Assembly (NCBI GenBank): GCA_023974075.1
Contig: CM043789.1
Span: 36,222,161 to 36,286,160, forward strand
From: Chaenocephalus aceratus
Lineage: Eukaryota > Chordata > Actinopteri > Perciformes > Channichthyidae
Length of the DNA stretch: 64,000 bases
Reading direction: 5' to 3'
Below the pieces are notes generated by a model. The model did no database searches. It saw only the letters and a list, made by a program, of their open reading frames with translations, and was not told where the DNA came from. Shown here piece after piece: positions 1 to 64,000 of the stretch. Every line of letters starts with the position of its first letter. Within the stretch, counting starts at the first letter, position 1. A program made the translations under genes and the position numbers.

Positions 1-40
1 TAACACCGATCGTGTGGCAGTAAAAGACACATGCAATGAC

Positions 41-42
<2 letters not shown>

Positions 43-87
<45 letters not shown>

Positions 88-105
88 ACACAGACAGACA
101 CACAG
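43..105. repeat. (CA)n microsatellite with CAGA interruptions, intron 7
   Basis: A pure CA run from about 43 to 82, then CA mixed with CAGA to about 105. In the suclg2 transcript this is a GU-rich tract starting about 30 bases after the exon 7 donor. Confidence 0.95.
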
Positions 106-135
106 GGAGAGGACTTTGCATGCAATACATGGTAC

Positions 136-54339
<54,204 letters not shown>

Positions 54340-54461
54340 GTTGACACGGAAGACCAGAGGAAAAGTGATGACGTTGTGAGCATGTGCGAGTTTATCAGAG
54401 CCGTTCATAGGTCAACTGGCAGACAGGGGCGGGGCTTAAGAGGAGGCACACACAAGTCCCA
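54340..54461 (-). promoter_or_regulatory. suclg2: Probable suclg2 core promoter and 5' UTR
   Basis: About 120 bp between the start codon and the next mobile element. No TATA box is seen. The strip holds a GC box (GGGGCGGGG on the plus strand, 54426-54434), an ETS/GABP-type core (CGGAAG, 54347-54352) and a CRE half-site (TGACGT, 54369-54374). GC-box and ETS sites without TATA are usual for nuclear genes of mitochondrial enzymes. The transcription start cannot be fixed from sequence; the ETS site may lie within the 5' UTR. Confidence 0.55.
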
Positions 54462-54736
54462 GGCTGCAGTCGAATAGTCCAAAGATCAGCTCCTAAGTTC
54501 TAACCCTATCGTCTATTCCTTGACCTCTGAGTGAAACGTCACGGGGTTAAGGGATAGTGGATAGGAGAATTCAAAAGGATTTAGGACAAGAGACTGCGGG
54601 GCTGCAGTCGGATAGTTTAAAAATCAGCTCCTAAGTTCTAACCCTATCGTCTATTCCTTGACCTCTGAGTGAAACGTCACGGGGTTAAGGGATAGTGGAT
54701 AGGAGAATTCAAAAGGACTTAGGAGAAGAGACTGCG
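54461..54736. repeat. 138-bp direct tandem duplication upstream of suclg2
   Basis: Copies at 54461-54598 and 54599-54736, each beginning GGCTGCAGTCGRATAGT and containing GTGAAACGTCACGGGGTTAA. They differ at only a handful of positions, so the duplication is recent. It forms the gene-proximal end of the element at 54462-55666. Confidence 0.95.
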
Positions 54737-55666
54737 GTACTTTAGAGAATCCGAATGCACTTTCACTATCCGACGTGTTTATGATGCGCCAGCGGACGTC
54801 ATTGTGTGCGTCTGCTGCTGTGGGGAAACTATGGAAACTACAGTTTTCTATACAGCGGACTACAACATGGATGTTTAATAAGAACGAGGGACTGCTGTAA
54901 ACTCATCTGGAGACTCTGCACCGTGCTCTGATGCTGCTGCTTTGCTTTATGAACGTGGACAACAGAGAAACATATTCTTCATGACCAAAGTTGGAATTGA
55001 AATAAAAAAGGAAAGTGAAACTTATGCTCATCACCCTCTCCCTCCGGTTCACATTAATACAAATGATCCCAATACGTATGATTGTATGAACTAAAGATCT
55101 TAAACATCAATACAGATGTATTTATTATAAACGTTAGTCCTTAACATCTATCACTGTGTATATCACCATTCAAACATCTTTTAAAAGTTGAACAAACACC
55201 ACACAGCTCAGTAAAGACTGTGAGATGTTGACTTTATTTGATAATTTCAGTAAAAACTAACGTTCATATTTCTCTTTTTGATTATAATACTGATGAACGT
55301 TCAAAACAAAGCACTTTGGCAACTTACCACCTATGTTTTAAAATGCTTAATAAGCACCGTAACTTTCATGATATCATTTCTCCGTCATAATCGGTTGTTT
55401 CCGTGAACGGCCGACTGTTGAGTGACGGCAAATGCTGCGGCTGCAATGCATTGTGGGGCAGCATTTTCGCTTCTCCTGTCGGTTAGGGAGGTCCAGTGGT
55501 TCCTAAGCTAAAGGAGGTTATAAAGGAAGTTTGAAACCTCCTTTCCTATCATTCTCATCATTCTAGAGAATTCGAACGGCACTTCATGGCTGCCACTGAG
55601 GGACTTCCGGGTCATTTCACTCCTTTAGGAAGGTTCCTAAGCTAAATGGACTATTCGACTTCAGCC
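54462..55666. mobile_element. Non-autonomous DNA element, about 1.2 kb, beside suclg2 promoter
   Basis: Inverted ends GGCTGCAGTCGAATAGTCC and GGACTATTCGACTTCAGCC. No coding region was seen inside and no target duplication. Its left end lies 122 bp upstream of the suclg2 start codon. The superfamily is not assigned. Confidence 0.7.
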
Positions 55667-55964
55667 CCAATGTTCAATTTGCACAATGTACTCAAACTAA
55701 GGAGAGGACAAACGTAATACAATCATAAATTAATATATCTGAAATCCAGGCTGCAGATTTGTATATGAATTTAAGATAATATGACTCAAATTAATAAACA
55801 CAAAAAGTAAACTTCTTAGGAAGAATAATTACACATATGTATTCTTTATTGCATACGTTTTTATTTTTAGAATAAATAGTTTATTTGACTTTGAATTATG
55901 TGTTATTATCGTTCCTACTCTTATGATGATTATTAGTATTATAAGTATTACTATTATTAGTAAT

Positions 55965-56618
<654 letters not shown>

Positions 56619-57839
56619 ATAGATAGACTAAACAGCTGAGGACACTGAAACACATTTTTTGTCGCTTATGGCTCGGGGTCATCTACACCAGGAGAAGGAT
56701 GTGTTCCAGGTGTCCCACATCAATAACCGGAGTTGCCCGGTCACAAACTGGTAACAACAAAATGCTAGGGCAGCCCCTCCTTAAGGTTGGGCATCTGCGT
56801 CAGAGGGCAAAAGGTAAACATGTATGCATAATTATTCCCTGACAGTAATAGTATATTTTTTATTTAAATTAGGTGTATTCTTGTTTCTCCATTATGTATA
56901 GCACCTGTCTGCGACGTTTATATATTTGAATGTTTTTTGTCCAATAATATTTAGAATATAAGTAAATAAACTCCATGGTCCAAAGCTGATAATTAAAATT
57001 AAAAAAAATTCAATATGTATGAAAAAAAGACAGTGTACTTATTTGACAACCAAACACGTGTATTCTTCGAGAAACAATCTACTGGAGAGACAGGATTATA
57101 ATATATATTTTTAGACTACAGTAACTGATTTGAAGCTTGGAATCTGGAGGATAAACTAAATTAGGACATAAAACAACTTGTATTAAATATGTTAGAACGT
57201 GATTTTGTGTGACATAAGTGATGCTTATATATCTGGGATTACCCAGTGAGCTTTGCTTTGTGTATGTTTCGGTTAGCTTTGTTGTGGATTCATGTCAGGA
57301 TGTGTGTGTATTTATTCAAATACCAATGTTGGAAATCTAATGGGATATTATATAAATAGAAAATGTGCATGTTTAAACATTCATGAGGCCAATATGTATT
57401 TATTTGTAAGATATTTTGCTGTAAATTGTCAACGGGTATAGAATCATTGTTGGTGTTTTGCTGATTAAAGTGTCTAAGTGCGTTTTTGCCCCTCATTGTG
57501 TTGTGGCTTTTCGAGCCAGTCGTAACAAATCCCATGAGTGATAGAAAACATTATGTGTGCATCAAGCTCATGCACATATTTATGTGTTCATATTTAGGGC
57601 AGTATGCTGTAGTGGTTTAAAAACTAATGGAAATACAAATGTATTTATAAATCTAAAATGAAGGCTGCACTGAGAGGGCATGAATTACGTGATGTTGTGT
57701 TATCAGTTTATTGTAACAAAGCTAAACAAATGTATATACCAAACACAACTGTTATAACTGTCTGCTACTTCATCACTTTAATACATTCACTTACATTTAT
57801 AATGCTTTTACTTGTCTTTTCAATCTTGGATGTGCACTG
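56619..57839. other. Upstream intergenic, nothing recognised
   Basis: AT-rich, with short ORFs only. Confidence 0.5.
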
Positions 57840-58020
57840 ATTTGATTAGAATTTTATTAAGGTGTGCTTGCCTTATTATTCAATATATTAGTGCACTCTT
57901 TTGTTTTGTCTTTTATCTGCCCTGTACCCTTTGCTGAAACACTACAGCAATACATACAAATGTGTAAATGTACATTTATAAACGAATAAAGGATTTCTGA
58001 TTCCGATTCTGATTTCTGAC
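57840..58020 (+). mobile_element. Probable LINE 3' end with TTCTGAT-type tail
   Basis: CGAATAAAGGATTTCTGATT followed by TCTGATT-like units is the ending style of fish LINEs that terminate in short direct repeats. The 5' limit is not determined. Confidence 0.5.
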
Positions 58021-58724
58021 CTGAAACAGAAAGGTCATTAATTACTTATTCATTAATTTGACAGTGAAGTCTGCACATTGTTTCTGTTTGAAAACATATG
58101 TTTGTTTTTCATTGTGATTTATTGTAATTTAGGAAAACTGATACTTATTACTGTAACTAACTACTAATATTCCCAGTAGAAAAAGTATTCTTACTTTGCT
58201 CCACACTGAAAATGTACAACAAAAGAAAACTCTTATATATATGTCTAATTAATATAATTAGATTTTTGTATGTTTTTTGTACTATTTGCTGATTGTTTTG
58301 TTGACTTTTACTAGCAGTGTTTTTCTAGTATTAGTTCTAACACTTTAAATAAAAAGGTTTTTTTCACCACTTGAATAATCAAACTCCTCATTTTAATAAC
58401 ACAGTATAATGCAGATGAGTTTACACTAAAAGGCGCAGCATTGATTTTAAATGTCTGCACCGCTTCATCCATGGTGTGACCTTGTGAGCGGGACAAAAAC
58501 AATCACTGTGCTCAGCTGAGAGCTATTGGTCGGGAGTGGAGTTAGAGAGCGTGGGATGTGTGAGCCGATCTTGTCTGAATAGCTAAATAGCCCACTCACA
58601 CAACAAGCCTCCAGAGCCCTCATTACATGCCGCATCTTGAAAGGGCAGAGAGGGCAAACCGATCATAAAGAGCAGTGATTATGACAGGGGGGAGAGAGAG
58701 GGATGAGATACTCACTTAGACACC

Positions 58725-59240
58725 CAACCCAGTCTCACGGCATTTCGTGTTCACCAACAAGATTTTTAATCTATTGATTCGTGTTCACCAACACGATTTT
58801 CCCCTTTTTTTCATGTTGCACAGCACGATTTTAAAAGCAATGTATTTCTACTGGTAATGTGTTTCGTGCCTGCAGCACGTCTTTTTCTCCGGTCGGGTCG
58901 TGGAAGACCGGAAGTTGTGTGGTTCATAAAAACATGTTCTTACTCAATATCAAGCCACAATTATTGCTTTTTATTTTAAATCGTATAATTTCGGACTTTT
59001 GTTGCCGTCTGTGAGGAAAATAAATGGGGCTCAGAGCCTCAGAATACTGAAATCTGTATTTTTAAATCTTTTGTTCCTTCTAATTTGTTATTCTTTTCAA
59101 AATAACACACTGTTATTTACTCACCAATAACACACAATTATCCTTGCTTTTATTTATTGGTTTAATTCCATAATCTCGGGCTTTTTTGGCGTCCGTCAGG
59201 AACTGAATTTCAAAATAAAAATAACCGGAAACAGACGTAG
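58725..59240. repeat. Left long terminal inverted repeat
   Basis: Contains repeated TTCGTGTTCACCAACA-type motifs near the outer end and AATAACACACTGTTATTTAC near the inner end. The partner is 61037-61549. Confidence 0.93.
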
Positions 59241-60189
59241 AAATTTCGAGCGATTACCCAAGATCCAAGCTATGGTTTAAGCTCGCTGATTGGATGTGTT
59301 AGCCGCAATGCATGCTGGGATTTGGTGTTTATATTATATGAAATCCGGAAAACATTTTAAAAGAATAAAATAATACTTAATTCCGAGTGCTCTTGCTTTT
59401 CTCTTTGAAAGTCTTCAATTTGTCTTCACACAATACGTCTCCTTGCAGTATCAACACTAATTCGGCTGACTTTTACATTTGATCTAATTCATAGATAGGT
59501 TATATTTACACCATAACGGTGCACAGCTGATATAAAAGGACTTGTAGTTTTAAAAGATATTACTGATTTTCTTTGAATATAAGAATGTAAATACTGAGTC
59601 TGAAATAGTATAGCAATATGCTGTACAATTATGTGAAAGCATGAATAAAACTACACATCAGATGTTGTACTTACATAAGTGTCCTACACTAATAATACAA
59701 AGTTATTATGGCTGTTTGTACCTTGTGTGCACCGCCTAGTGGTTAAAGCACGTTATTGAATTATTGTTTTTATGTGTTATATTTGATTTAAAAAATATTA
59801 AGAGTACATACTTTCATAGGGGGAAAGTAGAAGGTCAATGATAGAAATATAGAATATAAAAAATCAAGAAGATACTATAAGTGATCTCTACAATAAAACA
59901 GTTTAGTGCAGGATGTACAAAGATATTAATAGGAGGAGGTGCAAAACAGAAAAACGAATTAACCTTTATTTAAATAACAGATTAAGGTCTTCTTTTAAAT
60001 AAGAAAAAAGCTTTGGGGGTATCTATCAACAGATAAATATTAAGCCTGACAAAGTACTTAACGTCTAATATATTGCTTTCCTGCAATGTTAACTATGTTG
60101 AAGCACTTATTTTAACTGATATTATACATATGGATTATACTCTTATGTATGTAGATAGAATAAGAAATGTGAAGAATATGACAGTTTAA

Positions 60190-60336
60190 TGGTGGAGGTA
60201 CACACATATTGATAGATGTCTTGTAATGCACTGTTGAGGAACCTGTGACCCAAGTTTTTCATTCATTGCATAACTACACTGTAGTTGTGTATATGATAGT
60301 CAATAAACCTTTGAAAATCTTGAAATCTTGAAAGGG
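60190..60336 (+). mobile_element. Possible LINE 3' end inside the long-TIR element
   Basis: GTCAATAAACCTTTGAAAAT followed by CTTGAAATCTTGAAA: a polyadenylation-type signal followed by short direct repeats, as at LINE 3' ends. Confidence 0.4.
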
Positions 60337-61036
60337 ATGTGCAAAATAGCCATAATATATAGTCTTTAATTAACTATTAGTAGAGAATAACGAGTAATGA
60401 ATATACTTTATTACTCCATTCATGTCAATTGCAGATACATGTTTAGTCTTCTCAAGCACCACAAATATCTCTCCTGATTGTTGGCACTTGACAATCACCT
60501 TACCTGAATTTTACTCAGGTGTAACTAAAGTCTGATTCAAGGGTAGTTTATATTTCACATCATTAATCAGAATCTGCAAAGTAACTTAAATAAGTGTAGT
60601 GGAGTAAAAAATACCAGGTTAACCTCTGAATTGTAGTGGAGTAGAATTACAAAGTAACAATGAGCTGTCATGTGGGTATTAATGCTGCGCATTATGGACA
60701 CAAGCAATTTTCACCCATTTATTAATTATATGTTTTACATTTGATAACACCAATGTGTTTAATACTGGCAACTTCTAATTGTGGGAAAAACGAAAACGTT
60801 CAGTAGAGACGTCCCATAGAACATTTTGCCAGCATGTGTAGTTCTGGGGGGCGTTCGATTCCAGTTTTGGATAGTCTGGGTGGTTTCGTTCCATTTCAAA
60901 CAGCTGCTCTGCGTAACCTTACGGGGACTGTAGTCCTAAACGATAGCTGGGGATTATGGGTAGTGTAGTGTCTTCGGCCATCCTAAACTCAGAAATGTTG
61001 ACAATCGCAATGATGCTTGAAATGTCCCTTATAGGC

Positions 61037-61549
61037 CTACGCCTGTTTCCGGATATTTTTATTTTGAAATCCAGTTCCTGACGGACACCAAAAAAGCCAG
61101 AGATTATGGAATTAAACCAATAAATAAAAGCAAGGATAATTGTGTGTTATTGGTGAGTAAATAACAGTGTGTTATTTTGAAAAGAATAACAAATTAGAAG
61201 GAAAAAATATTTAAAAATACAGATTTCAGTATCCTGAGGCTCTGAGCCCCATTTATTTTCCTCACAGACGGCAACAAAAGTCCGAAATTATACGATTTAA
61301 AATAAAAGCAATAATTGTGGCTTGATATTGAGTAAGAACATGTTTTTATGAACCACACAGCTTCCGGTCTTCCACGACCCGACCAGAGAAAAAGACGTGC
61401 TGCAGGCACGAAACACATTACCAGTAGAAATACATTGCTTTTAAAATCGTGCTGTGCAACACGAAAAAAAGGGGGAAATCGTGTTGGTGAACACGAATCA
61501 ATAGATTAAAAATCGTGTTGGTAAACACGAAATGCCGTGAGACGGGTTG
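61037..61549. repeat. Right long terminal inverted repeat
   Basis: Inverse of 58725-59240. The ORFs read within it are shadows without recognised motifs. Confidence 0.93.
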
Positions 61550-64000
61550 AGAAACCATGAGTGTCAGCAGGCTAGGGAGGACAAGACAGAGAGGAGATGA
61601 TGATGAACTGCTACATCCAAGAGTTCTCTTCTTTTTTTTTAAAAGTGCGGTTATAGTCCAAAAATCTACATTGTAAAACCTTGACAAACTTTTAAAATGT
61701 GTAAATGTAAACCACTTTAACGACAACTGGGAAGGAATCTCTCATGTTTATTTGATATCTTGGCTCTTAACCCTTCTTTTGGGTGAGGATCAGTGATCCA
61801 TATTGCTCACAGGGAAATGTTCTTTGACGGTTAAGAGCACAAATGAGGTGAAAAGTGCTGCACTGGCATAATGTTTTTGGTATGTCAACAAATTATTCTG
61901 AATGTGTAAAAATGTGTCCCTTTGTGTCAGTGAAGAGTGGCGCTCAACTTAAGTCTAAGGCTTGACTTTGAGTCAAAGAGAAGCAGAATGACTAAAAGAT
62001 GATTCACGTGAACATTTCCAGGCTTATGTTTCTTTATACTTTGTCTCACCAGGGACGTTTTCTCCTCTCAAGATAATTGGAATTCAGACAGGGCCGTCAG
62101 AATATCAATGACCCTTACTAATGCAATTCAACTTTTCTCATTTTAGATGTTGTCTTTTCTCGCAGAACAAAAACTGCTTTTGTCCGCCGAGATGGAAATT
62201 GTCTCATTGTCCTCATAGAATACAAAGCAACTATCGTGCTGCTTTTTTGTTGTTTACAAACCGTCTTAAATTTAAGACACAATTTGAATTTCAATGGGCA
62301 CTTGAAAACAGCACATTTTCCCCTCATTTGCACATTTTCAGAATATGCAAGTTGTGGAAAAAAAAGACATTATCAAGACCGTATCTCTTAGTAAAACATG
62401 TCACTGCAAAAGTAGGGTATATAGCTTGTGGGCTGCCTTTAAAGGTTCAATGAACACAAAAATCAGATGGAATTAAAAGCTTACAGATAGAACAATAACA
62501 TTGTAAGGATGTTGGCTAAAATATCAAGCCATTGCCAAACAATAGCTGTGATATTATAATATCATATAAATGAGTTAAGTTGATGTGTAACCTGCATTTT
62601 TACTGAAAATGCATTATTCAAAGAACCATTTCCTTCAAAAACAATCATTCACCAACCAAGCCTTTTGTTATAACTATCATGAAATACTGAATTTGGTTAA
62701 AAAAATGCATGAAATACAAATACAGTATACAGTGTGATTAGTTAAGATGTTTATAATTATACATTGTATTACAAGAGACTCAAATTGAAAGAATACTGCG
62801 GCATGTGTGGATGGTGTAGAAAATAACAGGATGTTTATTTTCCGCCACCAACAAATTTGATAAGTTAGAATGTGTTCAAAAAACCTAGTAACTCGTACTC
62901 CTATCTTTATTTTGTCTTCAGTGCAAAGGTTACAATCTTTATTCACTGCCGATATAACTACAATCGGCAGCGATGGAAGCTGAAGGACAGAATGACGAGA
63001 AAATGCTAGGTGGCGTGCATTGAAGGAAATATCTTTTTTTGAACTGTTATAAAATAAAAGTACGAACCATCAAATTGTTTTGACAGAACTAGTCATTTTA
63101 CCTTGCTGATCATCGAGAAAAAACATCCCTTTCTTTCCATTACGTTTGTGAGGTGACCATGACTAGCAGAAAAGAATTGAAAAGCATACTCGTCTACCAG
63201 CAATGTGGAAGGAGTCTATTTCCTAAGCAGAGTAAAAAGAAAACCTGCTAATTCAGGTGGAAAAGGTTATTAGTGACCGTGTGGCAAATTACAATGTTGC
63301 ATGTCACATTTTTTCTTCCGTCTGCCTGTCTGCCCTGAGGAAATTGAGCGAATGTGCAGGAAGAGCAACTAATTTGAGGTTTTTCCCAATAATCTATTGG
63401 CTGCTTGCATCCAGTGAGCTGCGAGCTGTCAGAAAACCAGAAACCGCGAGCCACAGATCCCAACGGGAAGAGCCTTGTGGTCAGCTCTGACCCCTCCCTC
63501 ACACTTAAAAGCCTTAATGCTTGGCTAACAACCCACAGGCCTCACAGCTAAGCTGACACCCTAAGATAGCCCAGAGTCTGGACCACACGCCTCTGTCGAT
63601 CCCTGTTTGTCTGCCTACACCCTCCCTCTCTTTTTCCTTTCTGCCTCAAGCCTCTCTCTCTTTCTCTGTTTCCCCTCGCTGTGTTCCTTTCACTCTTTGC
63701 TTGCCCTCTGTTTCTGCCCTCTCTTCCTCTCCGCATGTCTTCCTCTCCCTGACCTGCCTGTTAACCAGAGTTCCCAGATGGAGGGTTCAAAAGCAAATTC
63801 TGCACCGTCCTCCTCCTGACTGCAGGGCCTTCTTCAAAGTCAATGAAGACAATGACAGCAAGGCTCTGCCCATCTCATTAATGAAACTGGCCAGACAGCA
63901 TATCACCAGAGAGAGAAATAAGAATCCACAAGCCTCTGAAAAGGTTTTTCTTCTCCATCTGTCTGTCGGTTTCACATGCAGAGTCTGGACAATTTAATGA
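61550..64000. other. Upstream intergenic, nothing recognised
   Basis: A pyrimidine-rich stretch lies at 63590-63765. No exon of a neighbouring gene could be supported. Confidence 0.5.

Larger units (their letters stand above)
58725..61549. mobile_element. Foldback-type DNA element with TIRs of about 515 bp
   Basis: 58725-59240 and 61037-61549 are inverted copies over their full length, with few differences. The outer ends are CAACCCAGTCTCACGGC and GCCGTGAGACGGGTTG. The 1.8-kb middle has no long ORF. No target duplication was recognised, so the superfamily is open. Confidence 0.9.

Noticed and set aside
63590..63997. Pyrimidine tract followed by AG and an open frame, as if an exon of a neighbouring plus-strand gene
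   Set aside because: The translation has no recognised family, no matching donor or second exon is seen, and the window ends there.

Overview
The window is nuclear DNA from a ray-finned fish, most probably a teleost. It has one interrupted protein gene with very large introns, a dense load of fish-type transposons (Tc1, hAT and PIF/Harbinger elements, L2-like and Rex1/CR1-like LINEs, tRNA-derived SINEs) and very long CA/GT microsatellites. I cannot name the species.

The gene is suclg2, on the minus strand. It encodes the GDP-forming beta subunit of mitochondrial succinate--CoA ligase. Seven coding exons can be placed exactly: 54256-54339, 27811-27952, 7058-7157, 5970-6060, 4138-4290, 2629-2718 and 136-232. 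They join without a frame break into the first 252 codons. The rest of the gene lies past the left edge. Intron 1 is about 26.3 kb and intron 2 about 20.7 kb; introns 3 to 6 are 1.0 to 2.4 kb. A compact promoter with GC-box, ETS and CRE-like sites sits just upstream of the start codon and ends against a 1.2-kb mobile element.

Region by region. 1-7157: exons 7 to 3, a 44-bp minisatellite in intron 5 and the 3' end of a LINE in intron 6. 7158-27810 (intron 2): a truncated Tc1 transposase, SINEs, LINE 3' ends, a hAT MITE and other MITEs. 27811-27986: exon 2, with a microsatellite against each splice site. 27987-54255 (intron 1): an L2-like LINE flanked by a 51-bp target duplication, dinucleotide arrays of about 150 to 380 bp, a nest of hAT elements interrupted by a Rex1-like LINE, and a PIF/Harbinger derivative carrying a MADF-type exon. 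54340-64000 (upstream intergenic): the promoter, an inverted pair of LTR copies of which one is interrupted by a hAT MITE, and a 2.8-kb element with terminal inverted repeats of about 515 bp. I found no second host gene.

I saw no new multi-gene system. The points most worth a look are the microsatellites touching splice sites of suclg2, the long target duplication around a LINE whose reverse-transcriptase active site is changed, the nested hAT cluster with exact 8-bp duplications, the SINE and LINE with a common tail, and the long-TIR element upstream.
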